64,000 nt of DNA from Treponema sp. OMZ 838 (GCF_000775995.1 NZ_CP009227.1:2586296-2650295); one strand, 5' to 3'; positions 33,879 to 42,913 are shown, numbered from the stretch's first letter. Notes: generated by a model not told the origin, from the sequence alone. A program made the numbers and translations.

Positions 33879-34451
33879 TTATTTCTCCAATGCTTTCAGC
33901 AAATCGTCTATAGCCAAATATCCTTTTGCGGTATCATCACAAACCATTTTCTTACCTTCTTCTATTTCAGTTATCTTTTTCATTATTTTATGCACAAACA
34001 TTAAATTAAGTAACATTGTAATAACACATAATACAGATGAAATTACTATGCTAAAGAATGTATATTCAAAAGTATAAATTGCTTTATTTAGTAGAAATAC
34101 ACTTATCGGTAAAAGAATTATACTTGATGCTAATGCCGGAATATATCTTTTAATAATAATACTTTGGATTATATGAACAAGCAAATGCAATGAAAAAGCA
34201 ATAAATGCCCCAATCCAAACGATATATATTCTGAAAAAAATGCTTACACCGGTTATGATTATACAGAGCAAATATTCTTCTAAAACAGCTATCGAAAAAC
34301 CTTCATTGCTAAAATTTTGATATAGCACATAAAGTTTATTATATTTTCTGACTATATCTATATTTTTATTTAACCATATTCCAAATCCTATTATTTCTTC
34401 CATCTCATGAAGCATAAAAATAATAGGGAATAGCCAAAATATATTTTGCAA
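33879..34451 (-). CDS. HXXEE-domain membrane protein
   Basis: A 190-aa polytopic protein. The N-terminus FWLFPIIFMLHEMEEIIGFG contains the HxxEE motif that names the family, then about five hydrophobic helices. The conserved His and Glu residues sit at the membrane face and may bind metal or form a catalytic site, though no activity is known. A cytoplasmic acidic tail ends the protein. It overlaps nothing but ends two bases before the start of the transglutaminase-like gene, with which it is likely co-translated. Confidence 0.8.
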   Translation of the reverse strand: MQNIFWLFPIIFMLHEMEEIIGFGIWLNKNIDIVRKYNKLYVLYQNFSNEGFSIAVLEEYLLCIIITGVSIFFRIYIVWIGAFIAFSLHLLVHIIQSIIIKRYIPALASSIILLPISVFLLNKAIYTFEYTFFSIVISSVLCVITMLLNLMFVHKIMKKITEIEEGKKMVCDDTAKGYLAIDDLLKALEK

Positions 34452-34476
34452 TTTTTTTTATCTCCTGTCATATTAA

Positions 34477-35415
34477 TTAAATTGTTTTCCAGCAGCGTTC
34501 TTTCATGAAACCGGTAATATTGGATATGTCTTCTCCTTCGTAATATTTTACTAATAACTTCTTAAACTCAGGAACTTCCTTTTCCGGAATTACAATAAAA
34601 CCGCCGCCATGAGAAATCAAATAATGATTTGAAAAAATAACAGAGGCTCTTTTATTACCATCAAGAAATATCTGCGTCTTCATACAATAAAGACATAATT
34701 TGATAGCAATATTAATCACATCATCATTCTCCTCGGTAATCTTTTGAATTCTATCTTTAACATCTGCTTCATTCGGTAAAGACGGAACATAAGATGAGCC
34801 TCCAATGGTTACCGGAACACCACGAATGCGGCCGCCTTCTGCAAAAAAACCTTCATTTACAAGTTTTGCAATATGACTCAGCATATAATAGTCTGATCTA
34901 CTTGCAATAACATCTTTATCTAGAATAAACTCCCAAGCATGTTTCAAGTTCAAAATCTTTTGCACATCAGTTGCTATCATGCCGGAAACCCTTCCGTTTT
35001 CTATAATTTCTTCTGTTTGTGGAAAAGATGTTACAATTCCCTCCAAGACAGCTTGATCATAGATATTTATTTTTATATTAGCCCTTGCAAATGCAATATT
35101 TGCCATAACATTGGAAGATAGTTCATCTTCCGAATATCCGGCAATAGCAAGTTTTGTTTCTACATATCTAAGTTCTTTTCTTATTTTTCGTACTTCTTTT
35201 GCATTACGGAGAAGCAGGTTATATAACTCCTCTGTATAGACTCCTACATATGTCGATGTCTGTTTACCGGCTACACGCTTTCTAACATATAAATATTTTC
35301 CATCGCCGCGTTCTTTAATTTCAGGTGTACCGTCATACGGCAATAAACTTAATCTGGCATGAAGATCGGCGCGAACCTTAAGGAATTCCTGTATTTCATT
35401 ATAGTTTGTTGGCAT
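34477..35415 (-). CDS. Fic-family protein lacking the catalytic histidine
   Basis: A 312-aa protein. The C-terminal half is a Fic fold with QIFLDGNKRASVIF near residue 253, where active Fic enzymes have HxFxDGN(K/G)R; the catalytic His is replaced by Gln, while DGN and Arg are kept. Before it, NIAFARANIKINIYDQAVLE and VSGMIATDVQKILNLKHAWEFIL are typical of one Fic subfamily. The N-terminal ~80 residues (YLYVRKRVAGKQTSTYVGVY) form a beta module. Active Fic enzymes transfer AMP or other groups; this one may only bind nucleotide or a partner. Promoter and inverted-repeat operator lie just upstream. Confidence 0.82.
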   Translation of the reverse strand: MPTNYNEIQEFLKVRADLHARLSLLPYDGTPEIKERGDGKYLYVRKRVAGKQTSTYVGVYTEELYNLLLRNAKEVRKIRKELRYVETKLAIAGYSEDELSSNVMANIAFARANIKINIYDQAVLEGIVTSFPQTEEIIENGRVSGMIATDVQKILNLKHAWEFILDKDVIASRSDYYMLSHIAKLVNEGFFAEGGRIRGVPVTIGGSSYVPSLPNEADVKDRIQKITEENDDVINIAIKLCLYCMKTQIFLDGNKRASVIFSNHYLISHGGGFIVIPEKEVPEFKKLLVKYYEGEDISNITGFMKERCWKTI

Positions 35416-35430
35416 TATCTATTTCTCCAT

Positions 35431-35480
35431 TGGGGAGCATTTATTGTAATTATTATACTATTATGCTCCCCAAAACTCAA
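35431..35480 (-). promoter_or_regulatory. Promoter and inverted-repeat operator of the Fic-like gene
   Basis: On the minus strand TTGAGT (35480-35475) and TATAAT (35457-35452) are 17 bp apart. A perfect 10-bp inverted repeat, TGGGGAGCAT (35431-35440) and ATGCTCCCCA (35463-35472), brackets the -10 box with one arm in the spacer. This is the layout of a repressed, perhaps autoregulated promoter. Confidence 0.65.
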
Positions 35481-35544
35481 TATGAAGGGCGCTTCATTAT
35501 TTTTGCCGCCTCAAAGAACTATTTTTATAAGTTTATATTCTCAA

Positions 35545-36609
35545 TCATCTGTTATAATTTGTTTTTCCTAAAGGAATAGGTGTCGGATTTGAAAGCACCC
35601 AGAGAACTGAAAGTTCACACAAACGCTCCGTTATAGCGTCTTCATCACCACCGTTTGCACGTATGCTTGAAATAAGCTCTTTGGTCTCTTCCAGTTCTTC
35701 CTCAGAAAGCGGTGTGCCTGAAGCAAAATGATTTGGCAGGGTATTAAGCATATTTCTATAATCTTTATCCCAGTTTACTCCGCCGTTTCTATATAGCTCA
35801 TCCTGCACCCTGCCTGTTATACGGATAACTTCGCCTTGTACTGTTTTTGCAGCTCCGCTTGAAGGAATCAGCATCTCCCAAAGTTCATCGTATTGTTCTC
35901 TCCAAGAACCTGTCTTTACAATAATAGGAGAAACGCCGTCATGTATCTTACGTTTTGGAGCAGGCTTTACATCAAACAGTGTATAGAGTTTCTCGAGTCC
36001 CGCTTCTGTTTCAGCCAAGTAATCTTTATTAAAGTTTTCTCTGTGAAATTCAAAATCCTTACCGATTATTTCAACTCTTTCCGCCATTTCAGTCGTTATC
36101 TCAGCACCTGCCTTTATTAACATTTCTGCAATTTCCGCTGCCTGTACAATATTACTATTTCTGCAAATAGCAAGGGCTTCGGCTAAAGGAGTTCGTCCCA
36201 TATCATTTTTTGCATTAACATCTGCACCTTTTTCAATCAAAAAACTTACTATCTTAGGGCGGAAAAATCCTGCTGCCGTATGCAGAGGGGTACTTCCATA
36301 TGTATCAGGTTTTTGTATATCTCCTCCTAATTCATACAGCAGTTTTACAGTATCTCTGCCCAGAGTGGCATGTTTATATAATGGCGTACGCCCATAATAA
36401 TCAGGAGTATTCACATCTAAACCCTGTTCTACCAGCCAGATAACAAGCTCATCAGGAACACCGCCATAATGAAGCGCCGTATTGAGGCTGTATCTACCGT
36501 TATGAGCGGTAAGCTCACATTTATCATAGACAGCTTTAAGAGCTTTAACATCTCCTGCTGTAATCAGTTCATCAAAATTTTTAGGTAAGGTAATTCTTTT
36601 CTTTGCCAT
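35545..36609 (-). CDS. Ankyrin-repeat protein
   Basis: A 354-aa soluble protein with about four ankyrin units in residues ~15-165: DVNTPDYYGRTPLYKHATLG, TYGSTPLHTAAGFFRPKIVS and ADVNAKNDMGRTPLAEAL keep the TPLH-type turn. The remaining ~180 residues are mostly helical (WREQYDELWEMLIPSSGAAK, EEELEETKELISSIRANGG) with no known domain. Ankyrin proteins bind other proteins, and in toxin regions they often serve as immunity partners. A stretch of 92 bp upstream holds only AT-rich leader sequence. Confidence 0.8.
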   Translation of the reverse strand: MAKKRITLPKNFDELITAGDVKALKAVYDKCELTAHNGRYSLNTALHYGGVPDELVIWLVEQGLDVNTPDYYGRTPLYKHATLGRDTVKLLYELGGDIQKPDTYGSTPLHTAAGFFRPKIVSFLIEKGADVNAKNDMGRTPLAEALAICRNSNIVQAAEIAEMLIKAGAEITTEMAERVEIIGKDFEFHRENFNKDYLAETEAGLEKLYTLFDVKPAPKRKIHDGVSPIIVKTGSWREQYDELWEMLIPSSGAAKTVQGEVIRITGRVQDELYRNGGVNWDKDYRNMLNTLPNHFASGTPLSEEELEETKELISSIRANGGDEDAITERLCELSVLWVLSNPTPIPLGKTNYNR

Positions 36610-36701
36610 TAGTCTTCTCCTTAGTTATAATCCAAAATTATTAAGTTTCCATTGTACTATGTGGGTATCAAAAGTATTTGACACTTGTATATTTTATATT
36701 T

Positions 36702-37112
36702 CTAAACCCACTTAAGCCCATTAACATCTTTTAAAACCATAGATTTTCCGTCATAATCATTTTTTAATTCAACTTCTTTTTCCTTAACCGATATGTTGTT
36801 GTACCAGTGTTCCAAACTTGCATACTTTCCCGTATGGATATTGATAAGCATGCTTGTTATGGGATCCCAAGTGCCTTTTTTTACCGTTTCCGCCAGTAAA
36901 TAATACGCATCTAAAAATATAAGATTTCTTCCATATATCCAAAATGGAAGTTTAATATCTAACAGCGGTAATTTTGCAGAAAAAATATCATCTCCATGCG
37001 GCGGCACTGTTTCATAATGAAATTCTATCTCACTCCCATAATATGCTATCGTTGCCTCTTCACAGCATATGCTTTGAGGAGCACCCTCCTCAGCTATGAT
37101 AAATTCCATCAC
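36702..37112 (-). CDS. Unknown small soluble protein
   Basis: A 136-aa (or 135-aa from the second Met) beta-rich protein: EEATIAYYGSEIEFHYETVP, FWIYGRNLIFLDAYYLLAE, then WDPITSMLINIHTGKYASLE. The single domain, acidic N-terminus and lack of signal fit small immunity proteins. It starts 16 bp after the DUF2262 gene, so probably same operon. No family recognised. Confidence 0.6.
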   Translation of the reverse strand: MMEFIIAEEGAPQSICCEEATIAYYGSEIEFHYETVPPHGDDIFSAKLPLLDIKLPFWIYGRNLIFLDAYYLLAETVKKGTWDPITSMLINIHTGKYASLEHWYNNISVKEKEVELKNDYDGKSMVLKDVNGLKWV

Positions 37113-37128
37113 TTCTCCTTATATTTTC

Positions 37129-37992
37129 TTACCCTTCCATATCGGCTGACATAATCCCCTTCTTTAAGCTTCCGCATACTGTTATACAATGCCCGAAGAA
37201 AAGGTCGGCATCATCAAAATAGGCAGAAAATGAACCGCCTGATATCATACAAATTGAACTGAGGCTAATTCTTTTTGCAAAACTTTCTTCTGTAATTTCA
37301 GAAGTTTCATCATCAGATTCTGCCCATTCGCAGGCGAGTTTAGTAAGCTTTTTTGCAGCAAAACTACGCAGGTCTGCATCCCATTTTGCCTGCTCTGACA
37401 CCATTGTTTTCAGAGCTTTTTTCGCCTTTGTTATTTCACCCTTATTATCCTTATCTACATCTAATATAATATTTATTTTTCTATCCTGCCAAATAATACT
37501 TCCTTGAAAACTTTTAAGAGGCTTATCATAAATCAGTTCACCTAATATATCATCTTGTAAAATTATAGGTTTTCTATACTCTGCAAGTATTTCTTCCAAT
37601 TCCTTACAAGCCGCATTTTTTTCAAGAACTTCCACAACTAAAAAATGTTTTTTTGCAGGTAGTACACCGTTTGGAACTTCCTCAGGAAGCTTTGCATGCA
37701 CCTTTAATTTGTAAATGGTTTCGTCTTCAAATTGATATGGTAAATTTTCTTTGTCTGTGACAGGATATACTATACGCCCTTCTTCTTTATGCAGCTCACC
37801 TGTTTCACAGTCCACATAAGCTAAGAAATAAGCAGCCCAGTCCCAAAAACCGTTTCTCAAACTTCCGCCGCCGCCTTCGTGTCTTAGAACAATAATCTCT
37901 CTTTCCTTTTTCTCAAAAGAGTCTTCCCATTCTTTTTGTGTCATTTTATTTCTTAGCCGCATGTATTCAATTAATTCCATTAAGTCCTCCAA
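37129..37992 (-). CDS. DUF2262 family protein
   Basis: A 287-aa soluble protein. The second half matches DUF2262: LGELIYDKPLKSFQGSIIWQ, a Lys-rich helix, KWDADLRSFAAKKLTKLACE, then ISLSSICMISGGSFSAYFDD and ADLFFGHCITVCGSLKKG. DUF2262 is recurrent in immunity clusters. The N-terminal ~130 residues (FWDWAAYFLAYVDCETGELH) are an additional beta domain. The start may be ATG 37992 or the internal ATG 12 nt later. Likely co-transcribed with the small genes on either side. Confidence 0.82.
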   Translation of the reverse strand: MEDLMELIEYMRLRNKMTQKEWEDSFEKKEREIIVLRHEGGGGSLRNGFWDWAAYFLAYVDCETGELHKEEGRIVYPVTDKENLPYQFEDETIYKLKVHAKLPEEVPNGVLPAKKHFLVVEVLEKNAACKELEEILAEYRKPIILQDDILGELIYDKPLKSFQGSIIWQDRKINIILDVDKDNKGEITKAKKALKTMVSEQAKWDADLRSFAAKKLTKLACEWAESDDETSEITEESFAKRISLSSICMISGGSFSAYFDDADLFFGHCITVCGSLKKGIMSADMEG

Positions 37993-38011
37993 TCAATCTG
38001 TCTTAATATTT

Positions 38012-38221
38012 TTATACTTCTTCTTCGCTTAATTCTTTAAAATTTGAAATATGATATCCAAAATAACATTTTCCGGATTGACCTATAAAAATTCCATGTT
38101 CCGGCATATTAGCTATCTCGCCTAAGTAAACCATAGGCATGTCATCAGAAAACGGATATTCAAAAGATATTTCATCTTTAAGAGTAACCAAAGTTTTTTC
38201 TTTCATTGTGTAAGTGCTCAA
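38012..38221 (-). CDS. Very small protein, possibly a truncated immunity gene
   Basis: A 69-aa frame with strands (FPFSDDMPMVYLGEIANMPE-like region, HGIFIGQSGKCYFGYHIS) and an acidic end. It begins 4 bp after the end of the next upstream gene, so it is probably translated with it. The size and abrupt ends suggest either a tiny immunity protein or a remnant. No family recognised. Confidence 0.5.
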   Translation of the reverse strand: MSTYTMKEKTLVTLKDEISFEYPFSDDMPMVYLGEIANMPEHGIFIGQSGKCYFGYHISNFKELSEEEV

Positions 38222-38225
38222 TTTA

Positions 38226-38609
38226 TTACTCCATTTGAAATGCGATTTTGCATTTTGAGTTCTTTAAATTTGGGAAGCCATATTCCTCTAATCGATTTAA
38301 TGTTTTTTGAATAGATTCGGTTATATTGTTTTTACTAATAGGTAAATTGCTTACAATATATATAATACTATTTAGTTTTGCCGGATAAATAATCCCGCAC
38401 TTAGATTCATTATTTATAATACGGAGCAGGTAAACATCATATTTTGTTTTGATATAGAAATCAAACTCTTGATTATCATAAATCTCCTCCGGAATCAGGT
38501 GGACCGGAGCTACGATACAGTCTTTCATTTGAAAACTATCATTTCCAAAATGTGCTTTACAATTGTGTTTTCGCTTTATTCTTTCTATCCATTCAGTAAT
38601 CATTATCAT
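38226..38609 (-). CDS. Small unknown protein
   Basis: A 127-aa soluble protein (125 aa if started at the second Met): an N-terminal helix ITEWIERIKRKHNCKAHF, then strands (FDFYIKTKYDVYLLRIINN, IIYIVSNLPI) and a helical end. Contains four Cys without a metal-binding pattern. First gene of a minus-strand run ending at 35545. The 142 bp upstream are AT-rich. Function unknown. Confidence 0.55.
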   Translation of the reverse strand: MIMITEWIERIKRKHNCKAHFGNDSFQMKDCIVAPVHLIPEEIYDNQEFDFYIKTKYDVYLLRIINNESKCGIIYPAKLNSIIYIVSNLPISKNNITESIQKTLNRLEEYGFPNLKNSKCKIAFQME

Positions 38610-38751
38610 ACCACGACATTCGGTTTAATAAATCAATCTTATTTTGCATTCCAATTATAGTAATTCATAATTATTCTCCCATATTCACATAACAGTCAGT
38701 TCACTACTATAAATGCGACTAATCCATCATTCATCAAATTCGTTTTTTAGT

Positions 38752-39330
38752 TCAAATTGTTTTAAACTCGATAAAGGACTGTTTTATTTCAGACAGTTCT
38801 TTTAACTTTCTTTCCAAAATCACTGCATTCATTTCGTTTTTGATTGCAATTTCATAATACTTATCAAATTCGGGATGATTATTTTGTTTTACAACCGCTA
38901 AAAGTTCTGCAAAATATCCCCAAACGTTATTATAGCTTTTTGTTGAAGTATAATCTTCTCTTTTCGGCATCCACTTGAGTTTTACAAAGAATTTGTAAAG
39001 TATCTTACTCCACGTTTCTACATCATCATCATAGCAAAAAAACTTGGTCTCAAACAGACTGCCGAAACGCCTGTCCCAAAATTTTACATTGTCAGGCAAA
39101 TACCATGTATCACGGCTATCGCGGCATATCAATTCTGTTATTATTCTTTCAAGTATTTCGGATGGAAAACCTCCGGTACAACCATAACTTCCGGCAACTG
39201 AAGTTTGTGCCGCTTCCTCTTTAAGTTCTTCATAGGCTGTGCGGCTATCAAGCAACAACAAAGCAATTTGGGCACGGTGACCAAAGGCTTTTCCTGCACT
39301 CAATATTCTATATTTCTCAATCTCGTTCAT
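38752..39330 (-). CDS. Unknown helical protein
   Basis: A 192-aa protein with helices (RAQIALLLLDSRTAYEELKE, SEILERIITELICRDSRDTW) and an aromatic middle (FETKFFCYDDDVETWSKILY). A neighbouring frame continues the end as KQFELKNEFDE, so its last residues (EFKTI) may result from a frameshift. No signal or TM. Unknown; immunity-type by context. Confidence 0.6.
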   Translation of the reverse strand: MNEIEKYRILSAGKAFGHRAQIALLLLDSRTAYEELKEEAAQTSVAGSYGCTGGFPSEILERIITELICRDSRDTWYLPDNVKFWDRRFGSLFETKFFCYDDDVETWSKILYKFFVKLKWMPKREDYTSTKSYNNVWGYFAELLAVVKQNNHPEFDKYYEIAIKNEMNAVILERKLKELSEIKQSFIEFKTI

Positions 39331-39355
39331 AGTTCCTCTGCTCGCCTAACTTTTC

Positions 39356-39814
39356 CTATAATCCGAATTTTTCCCAGTCCTTAACCGATTCAATAACAGG
39401 TATCCAACTATCGATTTCAAATTTTTCCTGTTCATAGGGTTCAGTATATCCATCCACTATTAATATTCCGCTGCATTGGATATGAGCCTTGCTATTCCTT
39501 ATTTCAAGAATTTTTAATTTGTATGAAACCATCGGTTCGTGTTCATAAATATAAAATGAATCTTCTCTGTCATCGCTTTCTTCTATTGTCATTACAGAAA
39601 AGGATTCTCCAATTAATTCTGCTGCTGAGTTTTTGTTTGTACCTATCCAATTTATGCAAATAGAAGGTGCTATTGTTTCGCCCCTAAAATTACCTTTAGC
39701 AAATCCGACATCCACTGACCATGATGCAGATTCATCTTCTTTTAAATACATCAGACAGCTCTGTCTTCCGTTCCAGTCATCTTCAAACGTATGATTTTCT
39801 CCGATCTTTAGCAT
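39356..39814 (-). CDS. Unknown beta-rich protein
   Basis: A 152-aa acidic, strand-rich protein (NGRQSCLMYLKEDESASWSV, ICINWIGTNKNSAAELIGES, SYKLKILEIRNSKAHIQCSG) ending in a Trp-rich tail (VKDWEKFGL). GGGAG is 8 nt before the ATG. No TM helix, signal or known motif. It lies 25 bp before the next minus-strand gene. Unknown; immunity-type by size and context. Confidence 0.6.
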   Translation of the reverse strand: MLKIGENHTFEDDWNGRQSCLMYLKEDESASWSVDVGFAKGNFRGETIAPSICINWIGTNKNSAAELIGESFSVMTIEESDDREDSFYIYEHEPMVSYKLKILEIRNSKAHIQCSGILIVDGYTEPYEQEKFEIDSWIPVIESVKDWEKFGL

Positions 39815-39859
39815 TTGTTATCTCCCTTTCACTGATAGTATATGTCATTCAATGCTGAT

Positions 39860-39988
39860 TTATTTGAAAATTCCTTGTAACCATTTCACAATATCATCCG
39901 TCGTTTTATCACACGATAATACCAATTGATTACAGACATTTTCAGCTCCTCCTCTCATTTCTCTGAACGATTTGTAAAATACATCTAT
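39860..39988 (-). pseudogene. In-frame extension beyond a stop: C-terminal stub
   Basis: Directly after the TGA of the gene at 39989-40678, in the same frame, a coherent 42-codon stretch continues (FYKSFREMRGGAENVCNQL, LSCDKTTDDIVKWLQGIFK) to TAA at 39860-39862. TTDDIVKWLQGIF is a typical protein end. Either the gene has a premature TGA or this is the tail of a replaced gene. Confidence 0.5.
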
Positions 39989-40678
39989 TCATCCTGCAAT
40001 CAATTCCGATAATTCAAAATCTGATAAAACGGAATCCGTATATAGTTTTCTCAACAAATTATCATCGAATTTCATAGAGTAATATTCTGTAACAAATTCT
40101 CGAAATCTTTCATACGAATCGAAAGCATATCCCAATAGCCAATAACCTCCATCATGTTCATCCGTTTGATTTTGGTGAACTTCCCCATCATACCAAATGA
40201 AAAATGTCGTTTCCGCCCTTTCGTCTACTGAAAAAAGATTCATCAATTTCTCGTCAAGCCCTTCGTACATCTTGTCTATAATACTTTGATTCCATTCGTC
40301 GGCAGCAAATTGGTTCAGACTGTTTTCATGCGCAAAGCCTTTTACCAACACCACTGTTTCCGTAAAGATTACAGATAACGAATCTCCTGCTCCGTTATCA
40401 ATAACATATTTGAGATTCGAGTCGAGTTTCTTCTTTCTTACCAATCGCAAGTCGTCTTCCGACGGGTCAGTCAAAGCATTATCCAAAATATATAGCGCCT
40501 CCAATCTTGTATGCATATTATCCCAATCCATATGCTTCATATCGTTTCTCTTCCGTATTTCTTTGTTGTATCTCTTTTGTGAAAATAATGCACTGGCAGA
40601 ACGTTCCGGCTTATCGATTGATAAGTCATTCCTTAAATATCGATAATCAACATTTCCATAACTACATTCCATGCACAA
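39989..40678 (-). CDS. Unknown protein, possibly truncated by a TGA
   Basis: A frame of 229 codons. The first ~46 (YRYLRNDLSIDKPERSASAL) are basic and unlike the rest; a more natural start is the Met of KHMDWDNMHTRLEALYIL at about 40540. The remainder is acidic, with FVTEYYSMKFDDNLLRKLY near the end. After the stop the same frame continues for 42 coherent codons. No family recognised. Confidence 0.55.
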   Translation of the reverse strand: MCMECSYGNVDYRYLRNDLSIDKPERSASALFSQKRYNKEIRKRNDMKHMDWDNMHTRLEALYILDNALTDPSEDDLRLVRKKKLDSNLKYVIDNGAGDSLSVIFTETVVLVKGFAHENSLNQFAADEWNQSIIDKMYEGLDEKLMNLFSVDERAETTFFIWYDGEVHQNQTDEHDGGYWLLGYAFDSYERFREFVTEYYSMKFDDNLLRKLYTDSVLSDFELSELIAG

Positions 40679-40714
40679 TTCTCATTTCATTACATATTTG
40701 ACACTATTCTATCC

Positions 40715-40786
40715 TTTTTAAGGTGTTTTTTCTACTGTCAGATTTTCATCGCCCCTCTTAAAAACGATAAGGAAAAATGATACAAT
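40715..40786 (+). promoter_or_regulatory. Shared leader motif and weak -10 box
   Basis: TTTTTAAGGTGTTTTTTCTA (40715-40734) matches 22217-22233 and 50122-50141. Downstream is TACAAT (40781-40786). All three leaders stand at the start of plus-strand blocks. A 27-codon frame from 40792 overlaps the next start and may be a gene remnant. Confidence 0.4.
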
Positions 40787-40871
40787 AGAATATGAAAGGA
40801 AGAGGATTAGTTGATGAAGAAGCTCGGTTGAAAGGATTAAGTATATTGAAACAAATAAGGAAGATAAAAAT

Positions 40872-41846
40872 ATGAAGAACCTAAAATTAAGTTTATTGAA
40901 AAAATGGGAATTGGATAGTGAGCTTTCGTTTGTGCATGGCTCTGTTTTGTTGCCGGATGGAACTGCTATAATTCTGACTACAGGCGTGAAAAGCGATTGG
41001 GATAAATTTTACCTCCTTGCGCTTTCTGTCGATGGCATAAAAAAGATTCCGATTGAATATCCCCCAATGTCAAACAGAGATTATTCTGTCCTTTTCAGAT
41101 ATACAGAAGGGTTCGGACTCATCATTTCGGCAAAAGAAGTGCGGTATTACTCCGGCATTCATTCCTCTCCGGAAATAATTCCGATAAAAAATAAATCATT
41201 ACTAAGGTATAACATTGTACCGGAGAAGGCTGAACAGAGGTATTTTCAAAATATATCCGACAGCAAGACAATTCCCGTTTGCTTTGAAAATGAATTTTAT
41301 TGCGGGGATGCAAGATATTTTGCTCTTTTGGAATTTGATGCTGCTGCAAAATCTGCCGAATGGAAATGTTTTTCTACAATAGATAAAAAGGTATTTACAC
41401 ATCAAGATGACAGATGCGGCGAGGCACCTAAAATAGACAGCATTAAAATATCGGATAAAGAAATCTATGCCTTTATTCCGGGCGACAGCCAAACATCGGT
41501 TAATAAGTGGGGAATGAATTATTATGCTCTTGCAAGTATTTCCGAAGATGGGAAAGTAATCAAAAAATTTATCGAATCAGATGACTTAAAAAAAGGCGGT
41601 AAAAAAGGCGGCATCAACGGATGCTTTACTGATTCTCAATATGTGATAATGACTCCTCTTTTTAAAACCGATGATTGGAAAGGCAAGCAAAAAATTTTTT
41701 CACTCAGCACACGTGAATATTCCGATATTACCTTTCCAAGAGGAATGTCCAAACACAGGCTCGAAAACATCTCAGGCGAAATATGCCTTACCTCGTTTTA
41801 TGATAGAGGACTAAAAGAAATAGCATTATGCAATGTGAATTCATAA
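40872..41846 (+). CDS. Beta-propeller-like protein, unknown
   Basis: A 324-aa soluble protein built of repeated short strands ending in polar turns (LSFVHGSVLLPDGTAIILTT, FGLIISAKEVRYYSG, KEIYAFIPGDSQTSVNKWG), suggestive of a propeller. A Gly/Lys-rich loop (KKGGKKGGINGC) is notable. AAGGAAG lies before the ATG. Same class of structure as the gene at 24572. Next gene follows after 19 bp. Unknown; likely part of the immunity repertoire. Confidence 0.65.
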   Translation: MKNLKLSLLKKWELDSELSFVHGSVLLPDGTAIILTTGVKSDWDKFYLLALSVDGIKKIPIEYPPMSNRDYSVLFRYTEGFGLIISAKEVRYYSGIHSSPEIIPIKNKSLLRYNIVPEKAEQRYFQNISDSKTIPVCFENEFYCGDARYFALLEFDAAAKSAEWKCFSTIDKKVFTHQDDRCGEAPKIDSIKISDKEIYAFIPGDSQTSVNKWGMNYYALASISEDGKVIKKFIESDDLKKGGKKGGINGCFTDSQYVIMTPLFKTDDWKGKQKIFSLSTREYSDITFPRGMSKHRLENISGEICLTSFYDRGLKEIALCNVNS

Positions 41847-41865
41847 ATAAAAAAAGGAATGGAAT

Positions 41866-42849
41866 ATGAACGGAAAAAATATCGGCCGAACTGTGTCGTG
41901 GGTGTACTACAAAGATGAAAAACTCATAGGTGGGTCGGCATTTGATATACAACTCTTTCGGCAGATATTGGAAAACAACGCAAAGTTTTCGAGTCAGGCT
42001 CAAGAAATGATAGAGACACAAATTAAAGAACAAAATATTTTTGATTGTATTTCACTCAAAAGCTCAAAATACACCAATCGCTTTTACGAGAATGGCGGCC
42101 ATAGAGCATTTATACCCGAAAGTATCTGTATGGTTGATTATTGTGAAGATGAAATCTTTGCCGTTGTGAGAATCGGAGAGCGTTGTGAAATTGTTTCTTA
42201 TGATTATGACATCACAGGCGAGGAGGGACAAGAGTGGTTCAATTTTATAGGAAAGAACAACCCTATTTTTGATAAAAAAATCATTGAGAATATAAAAACG
42301 GTTTTAACACAATACGGACAACTGCAAATAAAAATACTTGAAGAAGAAGACAGACGTATTTGGGAGGCAAAAGAAAAACTTGCTTGCCGGAACAAAAGCT
42401 TACCTGCCGATACGGAACAAACTTTTTTATCGCTTTGCAAATTACTCGGCATATCTCCGCAAAAAGCCAAGAAAATATACCATACAGCATTAGAGCAAGA
42501 AGATATTTGTGTCTCTTTGATAAACGATTTTATAGATTTGAACTATTTGGTAATGTTCGATTGGAAGGCGGAGGTGGGAGATATTGTATACGGTTACAAT
42601 CTATTAGCAAAAAAAATAAAAGCGAATATGCTTCACTTGGATAAAGATACGGAATTTGAACCGCCGGAAGTTTTCCGTAGACTTGCTTCGATGAGTGACA
42701 AGGTATTATATCTTATCGATACAAATAGCGATTGCTATATTTTAGGTTTGTCAGATAAAGAAAATAGAGAAAAAATCATAAGTGCTTATAAACAACTGTT
42801 CAGCCTGCTTCAATCTGAAAATACGATTGAAATTGTGAACATGCTGTAA
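41866..42849 (+). CDS. DUF6630-like protein
   Basis: A 327-aa soluble protein. Residues ~180-325 (FLSLCKLLGISPQKAKKIYH, NYLVMFDWKAEVGDIVYGY, VLYLIDTNSDCYILGLSDK) have the DUF6630 order: a helix, a strand with DWK, and a final strand with IDTxxD. The N-terminal half (VSWVYYKDEKLIGGSAFDIQ) is an extra beta/alpha domain. AAGGAATGG precedes the ATG. Assignment of the family is tentative. No TM or signal. Confidence 0.6.
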   Translation: MNGKNIGRTVSWVYYKDEKLIGGSAFDIQLFRQILENNAKFSSQAQEMIETQIKEQNIFDCISLKSSKYTNRFYENGGHRAFIPESICMVDYCEDEIFAVVRIGERCEIVSYDYDITGEEGQEWFNFIGKNNPIFDKKIIENIKTVLTQYGQLQIKILEEEDRRIWEAKEKLACRNKSLPADTEQTFLSLCKLLGISPQKAKKIYHTALEQEDICVSLINDFIDLNYLVMFDWKAEVGDIVYGYNLLAKKIKANMLHLDKDTEFEPPEVFRRLASMSDKVLYLIDTNSDCYILGLSDKENREKIISAYKQLFSLLQSENTIEIVNML

Positions 42850-42851
42850 TC

Positions 42852-42913
42852 AATAACCCCGACGCAGAGCGTTGCCAAGGACGGCGGGTATTAAACCCTC
42901 CGCACGAATAAAG
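42852..42913 (+). repeat. GC-rich hairpin element, short copy
   Basis: Left end CCCCGACGC (42857-42865) and right end GGGTATTAAACCC to AATAAAG (42886-42913) match the long copy at 27139-27278, the right 28 bp exactly; the middle is missing or diverged. Both copies begin AATCAA(C/T)AACC. The AAAG at its right edge forms part of the ribosome site of the next gene. Confidence 0.7.

Noticed and set aside
33173-34451. Transglutaminase-like and HXXEE genes as a secreted toxin with its membrane partner
   Set aside because: Neither has a signal peptide, a pre-toxin domain or a delivery module, so a toxin role is not supported.
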